NCBI GenBank assembly: GCA_029932895.1
Contig: JAOZPF010000001.1
Span: 1-36,909, forward strand
Direction of reading: 5' to 3'
Length of the DNA stretch: 36,909 bases
From: Anaerolineae bacterium
Lineage (GTDB): Bacteria; Chloroflexota; Anaerolineae; B4-G1; DUEL01
This document shows, in pieces, positions 1 through 8,755 of the stretch. The position numbers were made by a program, and so were the translations under genes. The notes under the pieces are model-generated. The model searched no databases. It saw nothing but the letters and a program-made list of their open reading frames with translations, and was not told the origin of the DNA. Every line of letters begins with the position of its first letter. The first letter of the stretch is position 1.

Positions 1-1492
<1,492 letters not shown>

Positions 1493-1539
1493 TTTCTCTT
1501 CTCCTCGCTGATGATTTTCGTGCCAGCGCATGCACCTAC

Positions 1540-1571
1540 AAAAAAGCCCCTTCGTCTCAGGGACGAAGGGG
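1540..1571 (-). terminator. Intrinsic terminator of the leuS T-box
   Basis: A perfect 10-bp stem (1547-1556 with 1562-1571, CCCCTTCGTC/GACGAAGGGG) with a 5-nt loop is followed on the minus strand by GC and six T residues. It starts a few bases after the T-box sequence, so it is mutually exclusive with the antiterminator. Confidence 0.92.
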
Positions 1572-1821
1572 CGCTCCGCGGTACCACCCTGACTTGGAGG
1601 ACGGCCCTGCCTGGCAGGGCGTCTCCCGCTTTCGGCCTGATAACGGAGGCTAACCGTCGCCGCTTACTGACCGTTTCACCGGCGCAACTCCCAGGCGAGT
1701 TCGGCCTTGGTGAGGGCGCTCCCCCGGGGCGCCATCTGCCGGGCTTTCACCTGGTTTTTCCCGGCTCGCTGAGGGGATGACCTACTACTCCTGTTCGCAG
1801 TGTTTCTCAATGTGATTGTTG
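1540..1821 (-). promoter_or_regulatory. T-box leader controlling leuS
   Basis: The minus strand carries the T-box consensus AGGGTGGTACCGCG (complement of 1577-1590), directly followed by an intrinsic terminator. It lies about 50 nt upstream of leuS and downstream of a promoter at 1828-1856, so the leader is about 280 nt. A CUC leucine codon (complement of 1697-1699), in the context GAACUCGCC, is a plausible specifier in Stem I. In the T-box family, uncharged cognate tRNA pairs with the specifier and the T-box bulge and stabilises the antiterminator. The T-box assignment is strong; the specifier position is my inference from sequence context without folding. Confidence 0.9.
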
Positions 1822-1827
1822 GCTCAC

Positions 1828-1856
1828 ATTCTACCGCAGATTGGCGTAATGGTCAA
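1828..1856 (-). promoter_or_regulatory. Sigma-70-type promoter for leuS
   Basis: On the minus strand TTGACC (1851-1856) and TAGAAT (1828-1833) are separated by exactly 17 nt. The TAG of the -10 box is also the miaA stop codon (1831-1833). Transcription would begin near 1821, at the start of the T-box leader. No experimental start site is known. Confidence 0.75.
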
Positions 1857-2802
1857 GGGGGGCGAGGTCGAGGTCCTCCAGCCAGCGGGCGATGGCATCA
1901 CCGATCTCGGCCGGCCCGTGCTCCGTCACGTCGAACCAGCGGATGCGGGGGTCGCGGAGGCGGAACCAGTTGTACTGGCGGCGGATAAAGCGGTGGGTGG
2001 CCCGCTTGATCTCGGCGCTCACGTCGGCCAGCGTCGCTTGGCCCTCAAAGTAGGGGCGGAACTGGATGTAGCCCAGCCCAGACATTGCCGGTAGCTCCCA
2101 CCCATACCCCGCCGCCACCAGCCCCCGCACCTCCTCCTCCAACCCCGCCGCCATCATCGTCTCCACCCGGTCGTCGGCGCGGGCGTAGAGGGCGGCTCGC
2201 TCCATCGTGAGGCCCACCTGCAGGACGTGGTAGGGCGGGGGAGTGCGAGTGCGCTGGGCGGAAAAGGGCCGGCCGGTGAGCAGGCAGACCTCCATGGCGC
2301 GGACGACGCGGCGGATGTTGCGGGGGTCGATCCGCGCCGCTGCCTCTGGATCGAGGGCCGCCAGGCGGGCGTGGAGGGCCTGGGGCCCTTCTTGTTGCGC
2401 CTGCGTCTCCAGCCGGGCCCGCAGGGCGGGGTCCGGTGGGACGGCGGGAGGAGCCCAGCCCTCGACCACGGCGCGGACGTACTGACCGGTCCCGCCCACT
2501 AGCAGTGGCAGTCGCCCGCGACTGTGTATGGCAGCGATGGCCTGTTGTGCCAGTTGCTTGAACTGGGCCAGTCCCACCGTCTCGTCGGGGGCGGCGATGT
2601 CGATGAGGTGATGCGGGACGCGGGCTCGCTCCTGCGTCGTGGGTTTGGCTGTGCCGATGTCCATCCCCCGGTAAAAGAGGCGGGAGTCGGCCGAGACCAC
2701 CTCTCCCCCAAACCGCTCGGCCAAGGCGAGGGAGAAGACAGTCTTGCCCACCGCCGTCGGGCCGACGATGACCAGCAGGGGATGTGACTTTGTCATAGCC
2801 AT
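1831..2802 (-). CDS. miaA: tRNA dimethylallyltransferase
   Basis: Transfers a dimethylallyl group from DMAPP to the N6 of A37 in tRNAs reading UNN codons. The protein is 323 residues, the usual family length. The P-loop GPTAVGKT is at about residues 14-21, followed by the substrate-binding stretches SADSRLFYRGMDIGTAKPT and LVGGTGQYVRA and the C-terminal RQYNWFR region. Two ATGs are possible: 2802 (MAMTKS) and 2796 (MTKS). The purine-rich GAGAAGAG abuts the first and is better spaced (about 6 nt) for the second, so the shorter 321-residue form is plausible. It follows yraN by 24 nt on the same strand and is probably cotranscribed with it. idi in the same window makes its DMAPP substrate. Confidence 0.96.
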   Translation of the reverse strand: MAMTKSHPLLVIVGPTAVGKTVFSLALAERFGGEVVSADSRLFYRGMDIGTAKPTTQERARVPHHLIDIAAPDETVGLAQFKQLAQQAIAAIHSRGRLPLLVGGTGQYVRAVVEGWAPPAVPPDPALRARLETQAQQEGPQALHARLAALDPEAAARIDPRNIRRVVRAMEVCLLTGRPFSAQRTRTPPPYHVLQVGLTMERAALYARADDRVETMMAAGLEEEVRGLVAAGYGWELPAMSGLGYIQFRPYFEGQATLADVSAEIKRATHRFIRRQYNWFRLRDPRIRWFDVTEHGPAEIGDAIARWLEDLDLAPLDHYANLR

Positions 2803-2826
2803 CTCTTCTCAAGGCGCGGTGCCGTT

Positions 2827-3195
2827 TCAGCGTTCGACCGCGCTCTCCAGTACCTCCACTCGCAACAGTCTCCCGGCCCGGTCCATCTCCACTGCCACCA
2901 GGTCCAGCCGCCAGGCCACATCGTCTATTTCGTGCGCGGCGAGGTAGCATTCGGCCACAGCGACCATTCGCGCTTGCTTGGCGGGGGTGAGAGATTCCTC
3001 CGGCGTGCCAAAGTCGCGGCCACGGCGGGTGCGGACCTCCACAAAGACCCACGCGCCGTCGTGGCGGGCGACGATGTCCACCTCGCCGGCCTGGCAGCGC
3101 CAATTCCGCGCGACGATCTCGTAGCCGCGGCGGGCCAGCTCACGGGCGGCCAGTTCCTCACCCTGACGGCCCAGTCCCACGCGATTGCGGTTCAC
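2827..3195 (-). CDS. yraN: UPF0102 (YraN-like) predicted nuclease-fold protein
   Basis: A 122-residue protein of the UPF0102/YraN family, which has a PD-(D/E)XK nuclease-like fold and no firmly established role. The family signature is clear: N-terminal GLGRQGEELAARELARRGY, then CQAGEVDIVARHDGAWVFVE, continuing VRTRRG. In the putative active site the lysine of the E-x-K motif is Arg (VEVRTR), a substitution common in this family. The start ATG overlaps the stop of the upstream glycosyltransferase by 4 nt (TGA inside ATGA, 3192-3195), indicating translational coupling. miaA follows. Confidence 0.9.
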   Translation of the reverse strand: MNRNRVGLGRQGEELAARELARRGYEIVARNWRCQAGEVDIVARHDGAWVFVEVRTRRGRDFGTPEESLTPAKQARMVAVAECYLAAHEIDDVAWRLDLVAVEMDRAGRLLRVEVLESAVER

Positions 3196-4346
3196 CGTTT
3201 CCTCCGGCGTCGTTCCTCCACCAGTCGCTCGTAGTGGGCCAGAAGCTGGGCGGAGGTGCGGCGGATGTCGAACCGGGCCCGAATCCGTCGTGCTCCCACG
3301 GCCAGCCGGGCTCGCAGTTCGGCATCTGTCGCCAGGCGTGTCATCCGATCGGCGAAGGCGTCCACATCCCTGGGGCTCAACAGGCCGTTTTTCTCTTCCT
3401 CAATGGTATCTTCGATGCCTGGAGATAGGATGCCCAGGGTTGGCAGGCCTGCCGCGAGTGCCTCAAGCAGGGCCAGCGGGTGCACTTCGGAGACGGAGGC
3501 GGTGACAAAAAAGTCCGCCATCACCAGCCAATTGGGAACCTGCTCATACGGCACAGCTCCTACCAGGTGGACTCGCTGAGCCAGGCCGGTCCAGGAGATC
3601 AGCTCCCGAATGTGTTCACTCTGTGGACCATCGCCGATGATGGCGAGGTGGAGGTCAGGGGCCTTTGTGGCGGCCCGGCTGAAAGCGCGCAGGAGAAAGA
3701 CCACGTTCTTCTCTGCCGCCACTCTTCCCACAAAGACAGCCACGCAGGCTTCCTCTGGTAGCCCTAGAGCAGCTTTGGTGAGGGGGGCGGTGGGGTTGGC
3801 GATGCGTTTCACTTCCACCCCGTTGGGTATGACCTCGATGGGAGTGTTGACCCCCATCACTTTCAGCCGCTTGGCGATGTGGCGGCATGGGGCCACGACC
3901 AAGTCGCACTGGTTGGCGAAACGGGGCAGATAGGTTTCGAGCACGTTCTCGGAGAGAGGGGCGGGCACAAAGGGGAGGTAGTAGCGAGCATAGAGGTCAT
4001 ACCTAGTGTGGTTGGTAAAGACAATGGGAACATTGACCTTGCGAGAGATGCGGAGTGCCTGGCGGCCGGCCAGGAAGGGGTGGTGGACGTGAAGGACGTC
4101 CATCTGCTCAGCCAGTCGTCGGGCCCGAGGGGAATAACGGAAGCTCAGGTTGTAGCCGGTATCCGAGAGGGGGACCGCCGGGGAGCGAATGACGTTGGGT
4201 TCGAGGTCCTGGTATTCCTCGTGACCGATGGTAAAGACATAGACCTCATGCCCCCACGATTCCAGGGTCTTTTTGTGGAGAGCGATAAAGTTGGTCACGC
4301 CGTTGATGACCGGCTTGTAGCAGTCGGTCAGTTGTCCAATACGCAA
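3192..4346 (-). CDS. GT4-family glycosyltransferase, glycolipid-synthase-like
   Basis: A 384-residue GT-B fold retaining glycosyltransferase. The N-terminal acceptor domain opens with MRIGQLTDCYKPVINGVTNF, typical of diacylglycerol glucosyltransferases and related lipid or mannosyl transferases. HVHHPF and FTNHTRYDLYARYY fit the same group. The C-terminal NDP-sugar domain shows VAVFVGRVAAEKN, AIIGDGPQ and the E-x7-E motif in SEVHPLALLEALAAG. There is no signal peptide or membrane span, so it probably acts at the cytoplasmic face of the membrane. The likely product is a glycolipid such as a glucosyl-diacylglycerol, but the sugar and acceptor cannot be read from sequence. The C-terminus is very basic (EERRRRKR). 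It ends inside the yraN start. Confidence 0.85.
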   Translation of the reverse strand: MRIGQLTDCYKPVINGVTNFIALHKKTLESWGHEVYVFTIGHEEYQDLEPNVIRSPAVPLSDTGYNLSFRYSPRARRLAEQMDVLHVHHPFLAGRQALRISRKVNVPIVFTNHTRYDLYARYYLPFVPAPLSENVLETYLPRFANQCDLVVAPCRHIAKRLKVMGVNTPIEVIPNGVEVKRIANPTAPLTKAALGLPEEACVAVFVGRVAAEKNVVFLLRAFSRAATKAPDLHLAIIGDGPQSEHIRELISWTGLAQRVHLVGAVPYEQVPNWLVMADFFVTASVSEVHPLALLEALAAGLPTLGILSPGIEDTIEEEKNGLLSPRDVDAFADRMTRLATDAELRARLAVGARRIRARFDIRRTSAQLLAHYERLVEERRRRKR

Positions 4347-4356
4347 GAGCTACCCC

Positions 4357-4863
4357 CTAGCGGTCGAAATAGATCGACTTGCCGGTGGCGGAGAGGGGGA
4401 TGGCCATCACGATGTCGGCGTCGATCAGGCCCAGCTCCCGTGCTACGACCGCCGCGCGGTACATGACGCGGTTGTCCACGTTGAGCATCCCGGCGGTCTT
4501 GACCGCCGAGCCGATAGCGATGCCCAGATCTATGAGCCGGATCGCGCACTGCGGGCCGCGGAACTCGCCATCCACTGTGTTGAGCTCGACGCAGGTCTCA
4601 CTGCCACAGGCAGCGCAGTCCAGCCCCAGCACGTCGGCGTCCTTCAGGCCGATAAGCACCATCGCCTCCGAGTCGAGCACGTTCTGTCCGTCGCGGTCAA
4701 AGTTGCCCTTGCCGCTGCGTTCGCCGTAGGCGAACATCGCCTCGCCGAGACGGTGCAACTCTTGCCCCTCTATGATCTTGACCACGACAAAATCGCGCCC
4801 CGCCGCCTTGGGCGCGGTGCGGGCAGAGATCTCCATCAGTTCGGCCACTGTCCGCAGGTTCAT
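4357..4863 (-). CDS. DUF2148 ferredoxin-domain-like protein
   Basis: A 168-residue protein matching the DUF2148 (COG4739, 'uncharacterised protein containing a ferredoxin domain') type. It has four cysteines arranged C83-x2-C86-x4-C91-x14-C106, in LDCAACGSETC and GPQC, which could bind an Fe-S cluster. A Gly/Ala-rich segment IDLGIAIGSAVKTAG follows. The biochemical role is unknown. The start ATG (4863) overlaps the stop of the upstream OsmC gene by 4 nt, so the two are translationally coupled. That supports a shared redox or sulfur role (inference). A longer reading frame upstream is open but overlaps OsmC completely and is rejected. Confidence 0.85.
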   Translation of the reverse strand: MNLRTVAELMEISARTAPKAAGRDFVVVKIIEGQELHRLGEAMFAYGERSGKGNFDRDGQNVLDSEAMVLIGLKDADVLGLDCAACGSETCVELNTVDGEFRGPQCAIRLIDLGIAIGSAVKTAGMLNVDNRVMYRAAVVARELGLIDADIVMAIPLSATGKSIYFDR

Positions 4864-5276
4864 GCTTCCTCCTTTATGGTGTAGTCGTAGGTGATCTCGG
4901 CCGCAGCCTCGAGGGTGGTTCCTACAGAGCAGTACTTGTTCTTGGAAAGCTCGATGGCGTCCTGCACCGCCTTCTCGCTCAACCCCCGCCCGCGCAGCCG
5001 GTAGGAGAGGTGGATGTGGCGGTAGGTCCAGGGTGGGTCCGGTTCCTGTTCCCCGGTGACAGAGACCTCCAGCCCGGTGAGCTGTTGCCGTTTCTTGGTC
5101 AGGATGTTGACCACGTCGTAGGCGGTACAGCCGCCCAGTGCCACCAGCAACAACTGAGTGGGGCTCATCCCGGTGCCGTTCTCCCTGTTCTGGCTTGACA
5201 TCACCACCGAGTGTTTGGTGGCGTCGGTTCCCACAAATTGGAGTTTTTCCAGCCATTTCACGTGTACTGTAGCCAT
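4860..5276 (-). CDS. OsmC/Ohr-family thiol peroxidase-like protein
   Basis: A 138-residue OsmC-family protein. In this family two cysteines reduce organic hydroperoxides. The pair is present as Cys50 (VALGGCTAYDVV) and Cys116 (KNKYCSVG). The sequence resembles the YhfA-like subgroup more than Ohr. It starts at ATG 5276, preceded by a good AGGAGG. Its stop overlaps the DUF2148 gene start by 4 nt. Cytosolic. The exact substrate is not evident; some YhfA-like members are uncharacterised. Confidence 0.9.
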   Translation of the reverse strand: MATVHVKWLEKLQFVGTDATKHSVVMSSQNRENGTGMSPTQLLLVALGGCTAYDVVNILTKKRQQLTGLEVSVTGEQEPDPPWTYRHIHLSYRLRGRGLSEKAVQDAIELSKNKYCSVGTTLEAAAEITYDYTIKEEA

Positions 5277-5294
5277 AGAGCCCTCCTTCAGGTG

Positions 5295-5315
5295 TTGCGT
5301 ATTACATATTGCGTA
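5295..5315. repeat. Three-copy heptamer repeat at the DUF72 3' end
   Basis: Read on the minus strand, 5315-5295 is TACGCAA-TATGTAA-TACGCAA, three 7-nt units in phase. The DUF72 stop codon TAA (5302-5304) lies in the middle unit and the last residues of that protein are encoded by the repeat. The unit differs by one base from the CTCGCAA heptamer found after gcvH (23094-23142). Confidence 0.6.
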
Positions 5316-6078
5316 GTAACCGTTGTAGCTGTCGCGCTGTCCCCACCGCTTGCCCCTGCCAGTGGTTGTTCATATAGACGAGAGTGAGAGAGGCCGCTTC
5401 ATCCAATTGGTGGATCTTGGGCACCCACTCTGCCAATTCCTCGTCGGTGTAGCTATAGTTGTACCGTTCCCAGGCCTCGTCGTGTTGCCACCACTTGGCG
5501 GCGTTGCGGCCGTGGAAACGGACATAGGCGATGGGGCCGGTCGCTATGGCTAGCGGGGGGACCAATCCCTTGAGTCGGGGCTGGTCGACGCAGCAAAAGC
5601 CCAGCCCCAACTCGCGCAGCATATCAAAGGTTCGCTCCGTGATCCAGTCCGTCCCACGGAACTCGACCACCAGTGGCAGATCGCCGAACCCGTCCCGCAG
5701 GCGGCGCAGGTAGGCGCGGTTCTCCTCGTTGGCGTGGAAAGAGTGGGGGAACTGGGCGAGCACGCAGGCGAACTTGGCGCGCTCCCGGAGCGGGGCCAGG
5801 CTGTTGGTGAACTGGCGGATGAGCGGGTCCGGCTCCTCCCGTTCGTGGGTGATCCCCTTGTATGCCTTGAGGGCGAACAGGAACCCCTGCGGCACCTTGT
5901 CCGCCATCCGCTCCAGGGTGCGCGGATTGGGGATGCGGTAATAGGAAAAGTTGAGCTCACAGGTGGGGAACTCGGCCGCGTAAAAGCGGAGCCAGTCCGC
6001 CTTGGGCAGGTCCGGCGGGTAGACCGGGCCGACCCAGTCTTTATAACTGAAACCGCTGGTGCCGAGCAGAATGGTCAA
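5302..6078 (-). CDS. DUF72 family protein
   Basis: A 258-residue TIM-barrel-like DUF72 (YecE-type) protein. Family marks are the N-terminal LLGTSGFSYKDWVGPVYPP, FYAAEFPTCELNFSYYRIP, KAYKGITHE, LAQFPHSFH, VVEFRGTDWI and the C-terminal YVRFHGRN...YMNNHWQGQA. The molecular function is not established. The start is ATG 6078 with a GGAG about 13 nt upstream, so the ribosome-binding site is weak. It lies 12 nt downstream of the ClC gene and 25 nt upstream of OsmC on the same strand, and is probably part of the same transcript. The extreme C-terminus (LLRNM) is built from the local heptamer repeat. Confidence 0.9.
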   Translation of the reverse strand: MTILLGTSGFSYKDWVGPVYPPDLPKADWLRFYAAEFPTCELNFSYYRIPNPRTLERMADKVPQGFLFALKAYKGITHEREEPDPLIRQFTNSLAPLRERAKFACVLAQFPHSFHANEENRAYLRRLRDGFGDLPLVVEFRGTDWITERTFDMLRELGLGFCCVDQPRLKGLVPPLAIATGPIAYVRFHGRNAAKWWQHDEAWERYNYSYTDEELAEWVPKIHQLDEAASLTLVYMNNHWQGQAVGTARQLQRLLRNM

Positions 6079-6090
6079 AGGGTGGTTCTC

Positions 6091-8109
6091 CTACTCGCTG
6101 CCCGTCAGGCTGGCTTTGAAAGCCTCTTCCTGGTCCTCGGTGGTGAGGGCGATGATGACGTCATCCGCCTCCAGGCGCGTCTGACCACGGGGGATGAGGA
6201 TGTGGTGGCCCCGGCGGAGGGAGGCGACGATGCACTTGGGTGGAATACACAACTCTTGCAGCGTCTTGCCGACCGCGCCGTCCCCATCCCGCAGCCGGAT
6301 CTCCACCAGGCGGGTGCCGAGCTGGTGTTCCAGGCGGGCCCGTTCCGCCTGGGCCAACCGGCTCTGCTTGTCCATATAGGCGTGGGAGTAGGCGCGGATG
6401 ATGTCGCCCCGGCGCAGCATCCCAATCACGCGCTTGGGATTGGCCCGGTCCACAACCGGGATACGGCCCACGTCCAGCGAGCCAAAGTGGCGCAGCGCGT
6501 CCTCCAATGTCTCATCAGGGAAAGCGGTCCGCACGCGCGTAGTACAGACATCGCGCACGTGCCCGCTCATCAGCCGTTCTGACCCCGCCCGTTCCAGGTC
6601 CGCTAGAGTGACCACGCCAAAGAGGTTCTTGTTCTCGTCCAGCACCACCAGGCCGTGGTGGTGGGTCTCGTTAAAGATGCGGGCCAACTCTCGCAGTGGC
6701 GTATCGGCGGTGACGGTGGCCATCTGGTCGATAGGCGTCATCGCCTCGGCCACCATGATGGCCTGCATCAGGTTGAGGTCTTTGCCGGCAAAGACGTCAA
6801 TGCCACGTCGCTTGAGCTTGAGGGTGTAGATGCTCTCGCGGTCCAGCCACCGCGCGACAACGGCGCTGAGGACAGTAGCCAGCATCAGGGGCAGGATGAT
6901 GCGATAGTCCTGGGTCATTTCAAAGAGGATGAGGATGGAGGTGATGGGGGCGCGGGCGGCGGCGGCAAAGACGGCCGACATACCCACCAGCGCGTAGGCG
7001 GCTGGCGTGGCGGTCCCTGCCGGCATCCAGCGGTGGACTATCAGCCCGAAGAGGCCGCCGAGCATCGAACCGACAAAGAGGGAGGGGGCAAAGACCCCGC
7101 CGGAGCCGCCGGAGCCGATGGTGGCCGAGGTAGCCAGGATTTTGAGCAGGATGAGGAGGGCGACAGCGCCGACCAGTAGCTGGTTGTGGAGGACGGCGGT
7201 GATAGCCCCGTACCCCACGCCGAACAACTGAGGAAACCAGAATCCGAGCAGTCCCATCAGCACGCCGCCCACCGCTGGTTTGAGGTACTCGGGAAAGTGC
7301 CAGGCATCGAACAGGTCCTCGAACCAGTAGAGGCAGCGGGTGAACCCCACGCCGACGAAAGCGGCGACGACGCCGAGGAGAGCGTAGACAGGCAGTTCCC
7401 AGGCGCTGACAGGAGCGTAGGGAGGGATGGGGAATGCCGGCACGTCGCCCAGAAAGATGCGCCCGATGACGCTAGAGGCGACGGAGGCGACCACGACCGT
7501 GGTGAACTGCATCAGGCCGAACTCGGCCAGAATGATCTCCAGAGCGAACATCACCCCGGCGATGGGGGCATTGAAGGTGGCTGCGATCCCCGCCGCTGCG
7601 CCGCAGGCGACCAGGTTCTTGGTTCGCTCGTCGGAGAGGTGGAGGAGGCGGCCAAAGGTGGAGCCGAGGGCGGAGCCGATCTGGACGATGGGTCCCTCCC
7701 GTCCGGCTGACCCGCCGCTGCCGATGCAGATGGAGGAGGCCAGGGATTTGACCACGACGACGATGGGGCGGATGTGACCGCCGTGCAGGACGACGGCCTC
7801 CATCACCTCCGGCACGCCGTGTCCCTTGGCCTCGCGGGCCAGGAAATAGATCATCGGCCCGACCAACAACCCGCCGAGGGCCGGGACGATGATGACATAA
7901 TAAGGCCCCATAAAGGCCAGCCACTCCCCCAGTGTGTCAAAGTAGAAATGGTGAAAGGAGCCGATGAGCCAACGGAAGATGACCGCGCCGAACCCGCCTC
8001 CAATTCCGACCAGGAGAGCCAGCAGCACCATCACGGCGCTCTCCGAGGTCCAGAAGCGGTTGTAGGCAGTCGAGACGCGGTCCTGCAAGCGAGCTGCGTT
8101 GTGGGTCAT
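6091..8109 (-). CDS. ClC-family chloride channel/transporter with CBS pair and TrkA-C domain
   Basis: A 672-residue integral membrane ClC protein. The anion-path motifs are in order: GHGVP (96-100, where E. coli ClC has GSGIP), GREGP (136-140, gating Glu138), GGVFAP (337-342) and the pore tyrosine in ESIYTL (Tyr428). The membrane domain runs to about 430. Two CBS domains follow (about 455-510 and 517-577), then a TrkA-C/RCK-C-like domain (about 595-660), suggesting regulation by a nucleotide or other ligand. The 'proton glutamate' of ClC exchangers is replaced: after FNAPIAGVMFALE191 comes Ile192, so channel-like or differently coupled transport is possible. Start 8109 (MTHNAARL) is chosen over 8130 because AGAGGAGAACT lies just before it. 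Confidence 0.93.
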   Translation of the reverse strand: MTHNAARLQDRVSTAYNRFWTSESAVMVLLALLVGIGGGFGAVIFRWLIGSFHHFYFDTLGEWLAFMGPYYVIIVPALGGLLVGPMIYFLAREAKGHGVPEVMEAVVLHGGHIRPIVVVVKSLASSICIGSGGSAGREGPIVQIGSALGSTFGRLLHLSDERTKNLVACGAAAGIAATFNAPIAGVMFALEIILAEFGLMQFTTVVVASVASSVIGRIFLGDVPAFPIPPYAPVSAWELPVYALLGVVAAFVGVGFTRCLYWFEDLFDAWHFPEYLKPAVGGVLMGLLGFWFPQLFGVGYGAITAVLHNQLLVGAVALLILLKILATSATIGSGGSGGVFAPSLFVGSMLGGLFGLIVHRWMPAGTATPAAYALVGMSAVFAAAARAPITSILILFEMTQDYRIILPLMLATVLSAVVARWLDRESIYTLKLKRRGIDVFAGKDLNLMQAIMVAEAMTPIDQMATVTADTPLRELARIFNETHHHGLVVLDENKNLFGVVTLADLERAGSERLMSGHVRDVCTTRVRTAFPDETLEDALRHFGSLDVGRIPVVDRANPKRVIGMLRRGDIIRAYSHAYMDKQSRLAQAERARLEHQLGTRLVEIRLRDGDGAVGKTLQELCIPPKCIVASLRRGHHILIPRGQTRLEADDVIIALTTEDQEEAFKASLTGSE

Positions 8110-8153
8110 AGTTCTCCTCTGTACCTCCACAAGTATGGCCAGCGGAGGGGGCG

Positions 8154-8181
8154 CGGACGGGACAGTTGCCTGCCCCGTCCG
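8154..8181. other. GC-rich hairpin between the DUF35 and ClC genes
   Basis: An 8-bp inverted repeat (8154-8161 CGGACGGG with 8174-8181 CCCGTCCG, 12-nt loop) lies in the 93-nt spacer. There is no T-tract after it on the minus strand, so it may be an attenuating or RNA-stabilising hairpin rather than a full intrinsic terminator. Confidence 0.45.
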
Positions 8182-8202
8182 TCTCCGCCCGCTGCGTGCG
8201 GA

Positions 8203-8745
8203 TCACTCAACCAGGTTGAAGTAGATGTCGGTGGGCTTAAATTTGGAGTTGCGCAGGAACCGCCCGCGCACTTTTTTGCCGATCCAGTGGGTGCCGGCCT
8301 CTGCGGGGTCTACCCCAAAGAGCCGTCCCAGGAACAGCGTGTCGCACTCGTCGAATTTGACCATTATCAGCACGTAGGGACATTGGGGCAGGAATTCTTC
8401 CGAGCCAAAGTGGCAGACGGTGAAGGCGTGGATGTGTCCCTCCGGCTCGATCTCGACCCACTCGGTCTCTTTGCCGCTGTACATATCGTGGCCGCGCGGG
8501 GTGGCGTAGGTGTAGCCGCTCTCTGGTTCGCGGGAGACGATAAAGCGCTTGTTGGCCAGCGCGGCGAAAAAGGGCGAGTCCTGCCCGTAGGAATAGTTGT
8601 ATATGGCGGTGTAGGGCTGCTTGATCACGATGGGCGACATCTGTTTCAGCGCCGAGAGGTCGTCGCCGGTGGGGAAGGGGACGTTAAAGATGGTGGTTCC
8701 CTCCAGGTTCTCCTCGATCTGCTTGGGAAACTCTTTTTCTGACAT
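8203..8745 (-). CDS. DUF35 OB-fold protein, partner of the thiolase-like protein
   Basis: A 180-residue DUF35-type protein (acyl-CoA-associated OB-fold). DUF35 proteins usually form complexes with thiolase-fold enzymes and are encoded next to them, as here: the start is 10 nt from the thiolase stop. The start at ATG 8745 (MSEKEF) has a strong AGGAGG. The C-terminal half (WVEIEPEGHIHAFTVCHF... YVLIMVKFDECDTLFLGRLFG) fits the OB fold. The N-terminal zinc-ribbon that normally carries two CxxC pairs is recognisable by position (FIVSREPESGYTYATPRG), but the four cysteines are missing, so it should not bind zinc. It may act as a scaffold for the partner's active site (inference from known DUF35 complexes). 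Confidence 0.8.
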   Translation of the reverse strand: MSEKEFPKQIEENLEGTTIFNVPFPTGDDLSALKQMSPIVIKQPYTAIYNYSYGQDSPFFAALANKRFIVSREPESGYTYATPRGHDMYSGKETEWVEIEPEGHIHAFTVCHFGSEEFLPQCPYVLIMVKFDECDTLFLGRLFGVDPAEAGTHWIGKKVRGRFLRNSKFKPTDIYFNLVE

Positions 8746-8755
8746 CGCTCGCCTC

